From: Paenibacillus sp. FSL K6-1330
Lineage (GTDB): Bacteria > Bacillota > Bacilli > Paenibacillales > Paenibacillaceae
Assembly: GCF_037976825.1 (NCBI RefSeq)
Contig: NZ_CP150269.1
Location: forward strand, 703,001 to 767,000
Length of the DNA stretch: 64,000 nt
Reading direction: 5' to 3'
Numbering within the stretch: the stretch's first letter is position 1; each line of letters opens with the position of its first letter. A program made the translations under genes and the position numbers. Shown piece by piece: positions 25,539 through 33,230 of the stretch. The notes beneath the pieces are model-generated. The model ran no database searches. It saw only the letters and a list, made by a program, of their open reading frames with translations, and was not told where the DNA came from.

Positions 25539-27395
25539 TTAAGATGTCTCCGAACTGGCTGCAGGCTGCTGCTGCGCTTCTGCCTTAATTCTTAAATAAC
25601 GGATAAACAGCTCAACAAGCTCCGGATCGAATTGCGTGCCCGAGCAGCGGAGCAATTCTTCAATTCCCTCCTCGAAGGATTTCGTTTGCTGGTAAGGCCG
25701 TTCCGTTGTCATCGCGTCAAACGAATCGATAATGGTCAGCATCCGGCACAGCTTGGGGATTTGGCTGCCCTTGAAGCCGTGCGGATACCCACCGCCATCA
25801 TATCTTTCATGGTGCAATTCGATGTAAGGAACCAGTTCCTTGAACTTCTCGTTCGTTTCTGCAATGCGTTTCCCCCAGCTGACATGCCGTTTGACGGTTT
25901 CCCATTCGCCGGCCGTGAGCTTGTCCCGTTTGTTCAAGATCCCCCAAGGAATCTCAAGCTTGCCGATATCGTGAATGAGTGCGCCGAGTACGAAATTGCG
26001 TCGCTCCACACTATCAAGCTCGAGCACTTCGCTGATATCCATGGCATAGCGGAATACCCGTTTGGAGTGTTTGAACGTATCCACATCTTTATACAAGAAC
26101 AGCTTCAACTGCTGCTCGATATCGCGGACGTCTTCCGCGAAGTCGATCTCGGATTCTTTTTCGGCGCCGCTCCCGTATACATGCACATTATTCTTACCCT
26201 GCTTCTTGGCATAGTACAGCGCCTGATCGGCAAGCTCGACGAGTTGTGACTTGTCATGGATGTCAATCCGATAGGACGCAACACCAGCAGAGAATGAGAG
26301 ACACCCCGAGGGAAAAATCTCGACGCCGTCAAAATAGGTATCGTTCAGTTTTTTGCGAAGCCTGTTAATGAAGGAGCGTGCTTTGTTGTCATCGTAACCC
26401 GGCATGAGAATCGTGAATTCCTCGCCGCCGAAACGGGAGGCTACCACCTCGGCCATTTCGGATTCTACCTTGAGGTAATTGCCGAGAAATCCGAGCAGCA
26501 TGTCGCCTTTCAGGTGTCCGAATTGATCGTTGTATTTTTTGAAATCATCAATATCGATCATGGCCAGTGACAATGGCGTCTCATTGGTCTTGGCTTTCTT
26601 GATCTCGTCTTCCAGCAAATTTTCGAAATAACTGTGATTGTACAATCCGGTTCGTTGATCCTTGATGGCTTTCTCTTGTACCTGTTTATACATCGTGAAG
26701 AGCTGCTTGAAGGAATAGGATAGCATCACGCTGAGACCTATAAACAAGGTTAGTCCGAATACGCCGTTATGTACGATGAGTATGGAGAGAACCAGCGAAA
26801 GAATGAGCGTGCTGAGGTAAACTAGCAGTGTATCTTTCATGAAGGTTTTCAAAATATCATATAACGATCCCTTGTATAGAAGGTAGTAGTAGAAACCGAC
26901 AAGGAAGACGTTGATAACAAAATAAACAACCAACGCTGCAACATACGCGCCAAATTGATTATTGTGAATAGGGCCTGCTTGTCCGCCTGCCATTTTGAAA
27001 ATGAAGGAGGATCCGACGATCATCACGGTATACACGGAGAAATTAACAAAATGCTTCCAAAAGGGGATTTTTCTGTCGTAAAGCGCCATGGCAAGGGAGA
27101 CGAGCAGGATGACGGACAGCGCAAAAGGTGCCCCATAGATAAAGATGCATGCCAGGTAAACAGAGGAATCCATGGACTGTAAATTACCCTCTGGCGGCAG
27201 CTGGAAGGTGAAGTAATTTAAGATGAGGGCGGCGCCTAACATCGCATAGACCCATACCCACTGTGAAGGAGTATAATGGAGAATTTCCCCTTGATGCACC
27301 AGCAGGAAGATGGAACAGCCCAGAAGAGAAAGAAAAACAAAATACAGCTGTCCCGCAAAGCCTTGAGAGAACCTAGGACGCTTAAATATGGACAT
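25539..27395 (-). CDS. Membrane GGDEF / HD-GYP hybrid c-di-GMP protein
   Basis: 618 residues from the ATG at 27395 (GAGGAG about 9 nt upstream). About eight N-terminal membrane helices form the sensory part. The GGDEF domain follows ('DQRTGLYNHSYF', 'RFGGEEFTIL'), with the GGEEF catalytic signature intact and no RxxD inhibitory site before it. The C-terminal HD-GYP domain has 'HDIGKLEIPWGILNKRDKL' and 'HHERYDGGGYPHG', all metal and GYP residues present. The protein could both make cyclic di-GMP and hydrolyse it to GMP. Preceded by a terminator, so it has its own promoter; the DUF5317 gene lies upstream. Confidence 0.92.
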   Translation of the reverse strand: MSIFKRPRFSQGFAGQLYFVFLSLLGCSIFLLVHQGEILHYTPSQWVWVYAMLGAALILNYFTFQLPPEGNLQSMDSSVYLACIFIYGAPFALSVILLVSLAMALYDRKIPFWKHFVNFSVYTVMIVGSSFIFKMAGGQAGPIHNNQFGAYVAALVVYFVINVFLVGFYYYLLYKGSLYDILKTFMKDTLLVYLSTLILSLVLSILIVHNGVFGLTLFIGLSVMLSYSFKQLFTMYKQVQEKAIKDQRTGLYNHSYFENLLEDEIKKAKTNETPLSLAMIDIDDFKKYNDQFGHLKGDMLLGFLGNYLKVESEMAEVVASRFGGEEFTILMPGYDDNKARSFINRLRKKLNDTYFDGVEIFPSGCLSFSAGVASYRIDIHDKSQLVELADQALYYAKKQGKNNVHVYGSGAEKESEIDFAEDVRDIEQQLKLFLYKDVDTFKHSKRVFRYAMDISEVLELDSVERRNFVLGALIHDIGKLEIPWGILNKRDKLTAGEWETVKRHVSWGKRIAETNEKFKELVPYIELHHERYDGGGYPHGFKGSQIPKLCRMLTIIDSFDAMTTERPYQQTKSFEEGIEELLRCSGTQFDPELVELFIRYLRIKAEAQQQPAASSETS

Positions 27396-27478
27396 AAATG
27401 ATTTCTCCTCAATAAAAATCAATGGTGTATTCTCCACATTTTAAGGTATATTGCGATGCAAAACAACGAAAAAGATGT

Positions 27479-27509
27479 AAAAAAACAGGCTGAATTTTCC
27501 AGCCTGTTT
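27479..27509 (-). terminator. Terminator after the DUF5317/small-peptide operon
   Basis: On the minus strand AAACAGGCTG, loop GAAAATT, CAGCCTGTTT, then a continued T-run. It separates the 33-residue gene from the GGDEF/HD-GYP gene. Confidence 0.8.
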
Positions 27510-27523
27510 CTTATGGAAGTCTA

Positions 27524-27625
27524 TTATCCGAATCTGTAACCGGAAGTCAGAGCGACAACAACAGAAGCAACGATGATGGCATTCAATACGATGCGGGAAT
27601 ACTTGATTTTATCAGTTTTCTTCAC
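27524..27625 (-). CDS. 33-residue single-helix membrane peptide
   Basis: GTG at 27625 with AAAGGAGGGAG directly upstream and tandem stops (TAA, TAG) at the end. The peptide is 'MKKTDKIKYSRIVLNAIIVA' followed by 'SVVVALTSGYRFG': a basic N-terminus, one hydrophobic helix of about 18 residues and a short tail. It lies 35 bp after the DUF5317 gene and just before a perfect terminator, so it is the last gene of that transcript. Strong translation signals at this length argue for a real small protein; its function is unknown. Confidence 0.65.
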   Translation of the reverse strand: MKKTDKIKYSRIVLNAIIVASVVVALTSGYRFG

Positions 27626-27660
27626 AGTTCTCCCTCCTTTCCAGGTGGTATGATGTATGA

Positions 27661-28278
27661 TTAATTTTGTGGTTCCACACGTTCATTGGTATCGGATTTG
27701 CGTATTAAGGTTTGAACAGGGGTATTCTTCCCGGAAGTCATTAGATGGACGATGTAGAAGAATATACCGACATTCATGATGATATCTCCGATACTGATCA
27801 CCTGTGTTCTTGGGTACGGCGGGGATAACGGTATAATGTCTCCCAGGAACGGCAGGCGGGTAGAGGCGTCCATCAGATAGTGTTTGGTGATGACGGTGCT
27901 GTTGCTCAGCATGTCCACGTAATAAGGATCCAGAACGGAAGTGGCGCTCATCGATACGGGCATTCTGCCACCGTTCACTGCCATGACAAGGAAATTCAGA
28001 AAGACACCTGCCAAGATGCTGCCAAAACCTTTCTGATCCCGGTTTATCCAGAGAAAGATCATACCGGCAACGTAGATGAACATAAAGACGTAGCCACTTG
28101 CGGCTGCCAACCAATCAGAGTTCACTTGAAAGCGGAATATCAGCAGCTGCACAATCAGGAGTATGGGGAAGATTAAGCCGCCCTTCAGACGGATCTTACT
28201 GAATTGCTGCAGTCCATGACGGAGTCCGCCACGTATCAGTCCGACAATTAATCCGAGTATAATGCCGTCAAATACCAT
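27661..28278 (-). CDS. DUF5317 family membrane protein
   Basis: 205 residues from the ATG at 28278 (GTAGGA 8 nt upstream; a longer ATG at 28305 is the alternative). Five or six hydrophobic segments; conserved-looking blocks include 'VMAVNGGRMPVSM' and 'FLGDIIPLSPPYPRTQVISI'. I recall the DUF5317 family as beside HD-GYP regulators in other Firmicutes, as here, but the assignment is from memory. Located in the cytoplasmic membrane; no catalytic motif was recognised. Confidence 0.65.
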   Translation of the reverse strand: MVFDGIILGLIVGLIRGGLRHGLQQFSKIRLKGGLIFPILLIVQLLIFRFQVNSDWLAAASGYVFMFIYVAGMIFLWINRDQKGFGSILAGVFLNFLVMAVNGGRMPVSMSATSVLDPYYVDMLSNSTVITKHYLMDASTRLPFLGDIIPLSPPYPRTQVISIGDIIMNVGIFFYIVHLMTSGKNTPVQTLIRKSDTNERVEPQN

Positions 28279-28513
28279 GATAGAATTCCTACTTTCATAG
28301 TTCATTATCTCTGTAATTAATAGTTCGACAGCGAATTGGTAATTCCTTCAACAAAAATCAAATTTTATGAAAAAAATTAGAAGGTCGGATGAAAAGCTTG
28401 TCCCTTCCTGTATGAATCTAATGATTTATGTATATTATAGCAGATAAAAAGGATAAATCTTCCTACTTTTTTCGTGTTTCTGTTGCAGAAAAGAGCAAAT
28501 TATCGAACTTTAC

Positions 28514-28533
28514 ATACCTATGGGGGGTATAGT
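28514..28533 (+). promoter_or_regulatory. CsoR-type copper operator overlapping the copZ promoter
   Basis: ATACC (28514-28518), seven bases rich in G, GGTAT (28526-28530), the pattern of CsoR boxes before copZA operons in Bacillales. It overlaps the -10 element TATAGT (28528-28533), so a bound repressor would block RNA polymerase; copper release would induce copZ. Confidence 0.65.
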
Positions 28534-28575
28534 AAAGTTAAATGGTACAATATTATATGATAGGAGGACGACAGC

Positions 28576-28779
28576 ATGAAACAAGTGACATTGACAGTGG
28601 AAGGCATGTCCTGCAACCATTGCGTGAACTCGGTGGAAGGCGCGCTGAAGAATGCGGGAGCTTCTGGTAAAGTCGATCTTGCATCCAATACAGTGGCCGT
28701 CGAATACGACGAAACCAAGGTCAGCCTTGAAGCATTGAAAGAAGCGATTGAAGAGCAAGGCTACGATATCGTGTCCTAA
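28576..28779 (+). CDS. copZ: Copper chaperone CopZ
   Basis: 67 residues, one heavy-metal-associated domain with the Cu(I) site 'GMSCNHC' at residues 11-17 and the usual 'ALKEAIEEQGYDIVS' end. It carries Cu(I) in the cytosol to the CopA ATPase or to CsoR. A good ribosome site (TAGGAGG) precedes the ATG. Unlike the common copZ-copA arrangement, no CopA or CsoR gene is adjacent; the gene is monocistronic with its own operator and terminator. Confidence 0.95.
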   Translation: MKQVTLTVEGMSCNHCVNSVEGALKNAGASGKVDLASNTVAVEYDETKVSLEALKEAIEEQGYDIVS

Positions 28780-28830
28780 CGAAAGATTCCCTGGAACAAT
28801 CCAAAGCCGCGAGCTTTGGCTAAAATAGGA

Positions 28831-28869
28831 GCCGGCTGCTGAAGCGATCGACAGCAAGCCGGTTTTTTT
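28831..28869 (+). terminator. Terminator of copZ
   Basis: CCGGCTGCTG and CAGCAAGCCGG pair with one bulge and are followed by TTTTTTT. A smaller hairpin (CCAAAGC/GCTTTGG) lies just before it at 28801-28819. Confidence 0.75.
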
Positions 28870-28966
28870 GCGCTGCCAATCACCTTCCGCGTGAACTTGC
28901 ACTGCTCAAGCCGAAGTTTCATAATAGATGAAACAATTCTTTCAGAGCCTAAGGAGTGGAAACTCG

Positions 28967-29707
28967 ATGAATGATACCCTATCACTTCTGATGAACCATC
29001 GATCGATTCGTAAATATTCGGATCAGCCCGTGTCCGAGGAGCAGCTTAGGGCAGTTGTGGCAGCAGGTCAGATGGCATCAACCTCAAGCAACGTCCAGGC
29101 ATACAGCGTGATTGCCGTTACCGATCCAGAGAAGAAGCAGCGGTTGGCCGCTTTAGCGGGAAATCAGGCGTATATTGTGGAATGCCCGGTATTTCTTGTG
29201 TGGTGCGCGGATCTGTATCGTTTGAAAAAAAGCACAGAGTCGCACGTGGTTGATCAAGAGACGTATGAAGATTCGACCGAGAATTTCATCGTGGCCACGG
29301 TGGATGCCGCTTTGGCTGCGCAGAATGCCGCGATCGCCGCGGAATCGCTCGGTCTTGGCATCGTGTATATAGGCGGGGTCCGCAACTCCATTGCCGAGTT
29401 CTCCGAGGCTTTGGAACTGCCGGAACTGGTCTATCCGGTATTTGGCATGTGCCTGGGCTACCCGGATCAGGAGCCGGGGCTTCGCCCTCGGCTTCCGGTG
29501 GAGGCTGTTTTGCACCGCGACAGCTATCATCGCGCGGCTACAGAGGAAGTGAAGAATTACGATCGAACCTCTTCCGAATATTTGTCTAAGCGTACCCATG
29601 GCAAAAATAACACGCCGTGGTCGGCGCTTATGGCTAAACGCCTGGCAGAGCCGGTAAGGCTGCACATGAAGGACTTCCTGAAAGGGAAGGGTTTCATGGG
29701 GCGTTAG
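28967..29707 (+). CDS. nfrA: NfrA-type NADPH-dependent flavin oxidoreductase
   Basis: 246 residues from the ATG at 28967 (AAGGAG about 10 nt upstream; an earlier in-frame ATG at 28928 lacks one). 'LLMNHRSIRKYSDQPV' is the FMN-binding start of the nitroreductase fold; 'ASTSSNVQAYSVIAVTD', 'ESLGLGIVYIGGVRN' and 'FGMCLGYPDQEPGLRPRLP' match the NfrA/FrxA subfamily, and the long C-terminal tail ('SKRTHGKNNTPWSALMAKRL') is typical. These cytosolic homodimers reduce FMN, nitro compounds or disulfides with NADPH. Stress-inducible in relatives; its regulation here is not evident. Confidence 0.88.
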   Translation: MNDTLSLLMNHRSIRKYSDQPVSEEQLRAVVAAGQMASTSSNVQAYSVIAVTDPEKKQRLAALAGNQAYIVECPVFLVWCADLYRLKKSTESHVVDQETYEDSTENFIVATVDAALAAQNAAIAAESLGLGIVYIGGVRNSIAEFSEALELPELVYPVFGMCLGYPDQEPGLRPRLPVEAVLHRDSYHRAATEEVKNYDRTSSEYLSKRTHGKNNTPWSALMAKRLAEPVRLHMKDFLKGKGFMGR

Positions 29708-29862
29708 ACATGAATAGAGAAAGCCGGTACGGCGCTCTCGTAAATCAATAGAGAGAGGCGGGTACGGCTGCTCTCGTGGGAATACTCTTCGAGGGTACGG
29801 TGCTAGGAACTAAGCTCGGCCGCCTAACCGAACCCGGCCGCGGAACCAAGCCCGCCTCGGAA
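29708..29862. repeat. Short imperfect repeats after nfrA
   Basis: Several copies of GGTACGG(CT)GCTCTCG-like and GGAACCAAGC(C/T)CG-like words occur head to tail. No gene with a ribosome site was found. The open frames crossing this DNA on the minus strand are products of the repeats. Confidence 0.5.
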
Positions 29863-29915
29863 CCAATCCCACGCCAGCGGGCTTTCGGAACCAAGCTCGG
29901 CTGGCGTGGGATTGG
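29863..29915. repeat. 16-bp perfect inverted repeat (stem-loop)
   Basis: CCAATCCCACGCCAGC (29863-29878) and its exact complement at 29900-29915, with a 21-nt loop. No T-run follows. Confidence 0.7.
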
Positions 29916-29930
29916 TGGAGTCGGAGACGC

Positions 29931-30043
29931 AGTGCACCGTAAGTTTGCACCGTAGCTTCCAAGCCGTGCAGTGCACCGTAAGTTTGCCGTAGCTTCCAAG
30001 CCGAGTAGTGCACCGTAAGTTTGCCGTAGCTTCCAAGCCGCAA
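29931..30043. repeat. Three tandem 37-39 bp repeats
   Basis: Units begin at 29931, 29970 and 30007, each starting AGTGCACCGTAAGTTTG and ending CGTAGCTTCCAAGCCG. The first has a 2-bp insertion (39 bp), the others are 37 bp. They are contiguous, with no unique spacers. Confidence 0.85.
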
Positions 30044-30061
30044 GCCGGAACGAGTTACGGC

Positions 30062-30265
30062 CCGCCCGGCAGTAGCAGTATCGGACAGCAGATCCGTTAT
30101 TTTCGCTATGGGCTCGTTTTTGCCGGATCTATCGGACACACGTTCCGTTAAGTAGGGTATAAGCCGAAATATGAGAGCCTTATTCGGTGAATAACGGACC
30201 TCATGTCCGCTACCATTCGAAAAATGGCGCTTTTGATCAAAATAAGGTCCGCTGAGTCCGCTAAA
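30062..30265. repeat. Cluster of CGGACA/TCCGTTA short motifs
   Basis: CGGACAGCAGATCCGTTA, CGGACACACGTTCCGTTA and the reverse-oriented TAACGGACCTCATGTCCG occur within about 150 bp, with further GGTCCGCTGAGTCCGC. Each is a short degenerate hairpin built from CGGA/TCCG halves, in both orientations. Confidence 0.55.
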
Positions 30266-30275
30266 TTGTGCAACT

Positions 30276-30342
30276 ATTTTGTACATCGTGCGCACTGCTC
30301 CCTGTGCGCGATGCGTTGTTCGGGGCATGCTTGGATGACTGG
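30276..30342 (-). repeat. Dispersed repeat, copy 2
   Basis: Aligns with 20237-20306 on the same strand: CAGTCATCCAAGC, CCCCGAACAACGCA, and GCACGATGTACAAAATA match the copy 1 order with scattered differences. Both are intergenic. Confidence 0.55.
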
Positions 30343-30400
30343 TCGGCGCTAAACGTGCCGCCATGTACGACGCTTGAACGTAAGCTATAACACAGAAACG

Positions 30401-30449
30401 GGGCTGTCCCAAAAGGTCATGAAATACGGACCAAGGGACAGCCCTTTTT
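30401..30449 (+). terminator. Orphan intrinsic terminator
   Basis: GGGCTGTCCC (30401-30410) pairs with GGGACAGCCC (30435-30444), with inner GGTC/GGACC pairing, and is followed by TTTTT on the plus strand. The nearest upstream plus-strand gene ends almost 700 bp away, so the transcript it ends may be non-coding. Confidence 0.75.
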
Positions 30450-30534
30450 CAGTAGTCTCCTTTTATATGGAGATTACTGATCAGGATCATGTGTTGGCAA
30501 ATCCATCTTCTCCGCATGCTGAACCCAGTCTGAT

Positions 30535-32853
30535 CTATTTGCCAATGCCCTGCTGACGGTATTGTCCGGGCGTGATCCCTTCAAGCTTCTTGAACATTCG
30601 ATTGAAGTAGGGAGGCTGATATCCTGCAGCTTCCGCAATCTCGTGAATGCGAAGATCCGTGGTCAGCAGCAATTCTTTACAGCGGTTCATGCGCACGGTT
30701 GTCAGATAGTCTATATAATTCGTGCCCGTCATCTGCTTAAACGCTTTGCTCAGCTGGGATACGCTGACACCGGCTTCCATGGCCATGGTATCCAGGGACA
30801 GGTCTTGCATCCCGTTTTGCTCGATTTGCTCCAGTACGTTTTCGACCAGCGATTTCATGGAGCTGTTGAAATTTTTTGTTAACTGATCGAGGTAGGGTTC
30901 GATGATTTCTTTCTGGAACCAGGTCACGCAGGCCTTCGGATCCCGAAGCAGGGAAAGCTGCTCCTGCAGATTGGAGAAATTGTACACCTGATATGGATTT
31001 AAGCCAGCCTGCAGCATAGACCGGTGAACGCTTGTGATTAACCGCATGAGGCCATGGTGGACATGCCACTCCGAACCTCCCCCGGCCTGAAGCGCCGTTA
31101 CGAAGCGGCTTAGGGAACGCAGCGCATCTCCCTGAAGCCCAAGATTCAAGGTGTGAATGAAATCCTGCTCCAATTCCAGCGGAAAGTCGATCCAGTCGTT
31201 TTTCTGGGAAAGCACGGTTTCTGCCTCCAGCAGCTGACTGCCTGCATCAAATGATCGGTAATGCAGCGCCCGCTTGGCCTGTTCGAGAATATGGGGAACA
31301 TCCGTCCAGGTTGAGCTTGGTCCTCCCAATACGATGGTTGCCGACATGCGGAGCGTATCGCGCAAAGCCCGCATGATCTGATCGCACAGCTCCTTCATCA
31401 AAAGCGACTGTTCATCGGCTTGATGGGAAGCCGGAACGATCAAGATGACGCCGAATGAGCCGTCGAAGAAATTGATGGGATGCATATACGCGCTTATGTC
31501 CTCTGCCAGCTCCTGGATCACGTTCAGGGCGGCATAGGTGAGAAGATGCTGATCGTTTTCCGTCAGAGGCGTCCGATCCTCCCCGTGGGTATGCTGCTGA
31601 AGCACGATGGCCGAGAACTGTTTATGGGTAATGTCAAGATCCATCTCTTGCAGCTTGAGCACGTATTCGGGCTCCGTCAGGTGGGCGGCTTGTCCACTCA
31701 AAAATTGATTGATATAAGCCTCCCTGATCGCGGGCAAGGACCGCTTCCATTGGCTTTGCAGCGTATCGTGCGAGAATCGGTACTGCTTCCACTCGTGTTC
31801 AATAAAATCAAGCTCATTGTATCGCAAGCTCGGTTTGGCCTGATCACCGCCAATCATATTCAGCATCTTGCTTATAGGACGATACATGCTCTTAGAGGCA
31901 AACCAGCTCACAGCCAGCGATGCCGCAAGCGCAAAAGCAAAGCAAATCAGAATGATATGGGTGTACGGCTTCGTTGGAGCAATGATCTTGGATTGCGGCG
32001 TGCCTGAAACATAGGTCCAATTTTGTTGCATTTTTTCAAATTGAACGGTGTTCACCAGCAACACATCCTGGTCCACCGGAACCTTCAACCGCAAATGATT
32101 CGCACTTCGGGCATTCTCCGGAAGCTTTAGCTGTTCCTGAATCGCGTTCATCGCTTTCGGCATGCTGCGGCTCATTCCCGACTCCCCGATGACGTGACCA
32201 TGGTCGTCCAGCAGGAACGAGAGATTCTCGCTATTGCGAATGACGTGCAGCTTCGACGGATCAATATAGATGACGATCGCGCCATAGGGCGTATGACCGT
32301 TGAAGGGAAGTCGCATGACGAGCGCGTGGGAAGATTTATCCTTGTTAAAAGGCCGCTCCAGGTCATGGACCCAGAACATGTCCGAATCTCCTTCCATGAG
32401 CTTGTTGAAGCTTATCGCATCCTGTTCCTGATCCAGCGTCCGCAGGCCGAGATCAGGCTCCATGATTTTGTTTTGCTTTTTGATATACAGATAGACCTGA
32501 TCTACCAAGGGATCGGCATTCCCCACTAGGTTGAGCGTACTGAACAGCTCGTTTGTCTCCTCGATATTCGATACAAAGTCCATATCCGACAACGAAGGCT
32601 TGAAATGGGGTTTCACCACCATATTGAGGGCGTAGTGGACCAACTGGGTAAATTGCTCGTCTACTTGTCTCGCAGCGTCAACCAGGGCTTCTTCGTTCCG
32701 CTGCTGATATTGGTTAATCATATGCTGGTTGCCCACATAAAGGTAAACGGCCGTAATGGCCGAGATGGGGAGGCATGTTAACAACACGGCCAGCGCGATG
32801 CTTCTCCAATACATAATACCTTTGAAAACGGATTCAGGATTCTGTTGCCTCAT
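30535..32853 (-). CDS. Membrane-bound AraC-type regulator (YesN-like one-component sensor)
   Basis: 772 residues from the ATG at 32853 (GGGGG about 8 nt upstream). Architecture: membrane helix ('SIALAVLLTCLPISAITAVY'), an extracellular sensor of about 250 residues, a second helix ('IILICFAFALAASLAVSWF'), a linker, and a C-terminal AraC domain with two helix-turn-helix motifs ('LSLDTMAMEAGVSVSQLSKA', 'RIHEIAEAAGYQPPYFNRMF') ending 'GITPGQYRQ'. Such proteins sense a sugar outside the cell and activate adjacent uptake genes. It is divergent from the LplB/LplC/lipoprotein transporter at 33231, its probable target. Confidence 0.9.
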   Translation of the reverse strand: MRQQNPESVFKGIMYWRSIALAVLLTCLPISAITAVYLYVGNQHMINQYQQRNEEALVDAARQVDEQFTQLVHYALNMVVKPHFKPSLSDMDFVSNIEETNELFSTLNLVGNADPLVDQVYLYIKKQNKIMEPDLGLRTLDQEQDAISFNKLMEGDSDMFWVHDLERPFNKDKSSHALVMRLPFNGHTPYGAIVIYIDPSKLHVIRNSENLSFLLDDHGHVIGESGMSRSMPKAMNAIQEQLKLPENARSANHLRLKVPVDQDVLLVNTVQFEKMQQNWTYVSGTPQSKIIAPTKPYTHIILICFAFALAASLAVSWFASKSMYRPISKMLNMIGGDQAKPSLRYNELDFIEHEWKQYRFSHDTLQSQWKRSLPAIREAYINQFLSGQAAHLTEPEYVLKLQEMDLDITHKQFSAIVLQQHTHGEDRTPLTENDQHLLTYAALNVIQELAEDISAYMHPINFFDGSFGVILIVPASHQADEQSLLMKELCDQIMRALRDTLRMSATIVLGGPSSTWTDVPHILEQAKRALHYRSFDAGSQLLEAETVLSQKNDWIDFPLELEQDFIHTLNLGLQGDALRSLSRFVTALQAGGGSEWHVHHGLMRLITSVHRSMLQAGLNPYQVYNFSNLQEQLSLLRDPKACVTWFQKEIIEPYLDQLTKNFNSSMKSLVENVLEQIEQNGMQDLSLDTMAMEAGVSVSQLSKAFKQMTGTNYIDYLTTVRMNRCKELLLTTDLRIHEIAEAAGYQPPYFNRMFKKLEGITPGQYRQQGIGK

Positions 32854-33139
32854 TACTTTAACCCCCTGTTGGCATAGACAAATCAAAGGCTTAATCAAAG
32901 CGAGCCGGTAAATGATTACTTCCTATCATAGCGAATGAGTGGATGAGTTGAAAAGATCATATCTTCCCAATTGAGGTTGGGACAACGTTATCGATTAACC
33001 GAAGCGGACGTTCATTCGTCGTGGAAAAAAAGTGCAATACAAGGAAACGAAAGGGTCCTCAATACCTTAGAGACCAAGCATTTCCCTGCGTTGTGCAGGA
33101 AGATACGGGTTATTGGAAACGGCGGAAAAAAAGTGGAAT
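32854..33139. other. Divergent control region upstream of the Lpl-type transporter
   Basis: Intergenic DNA between the AraC-type regulator and the transporter operon. A frame extends upstream from the permease gene across it, but without a ribosome site or family match; I take it as non-coding. It should hold the AraC binding sites and the regulator's promoter. Confidence 0.5.
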
Positions 33140-33168
33140 TGCAGGGAATGTTGCAAGCGTTTACATTA
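33140..33168 (+). promoter_or_regulatory. Promoter overlapped by a CcpA cre site
   Basis: TTGCAG (33140-33145), a 17-bp spacer and TACATT (33163-33168). TTGCAAGCGTTTACA at 33152-33166 fits the catabolite-responsive element consensus WTGNAANCGNWNNCW and covers the spacer and -10, predicting repression by CcpA when glucose is present. Confidence 0.6.
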
Positions 33169-33230
33169 GAACTACATTCCGTGAACGGTATGTTGAACAA
33201 GATGACAAGGCTGAAAGTGAGGGAGTATCG

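Noticed and set aside
29931..30043. Possible small CRISPR array
   Set aside because: Units are contiguous with no unique spacers, only three copies, and no cas genes nearby.
29810..30412. 200-codon minus-strand frame across the repeat block
   Set aside because: Its translation simply repeats the tandem units, with no ribosome site; treated as repeat DNA.
33021..33230. N-terminal extension of the LplB-type permease
   Set aside because: No ribosome site at the distal start and the promoter and cre site lie inside it; GAGGGAG precedes the ATG at 33231.
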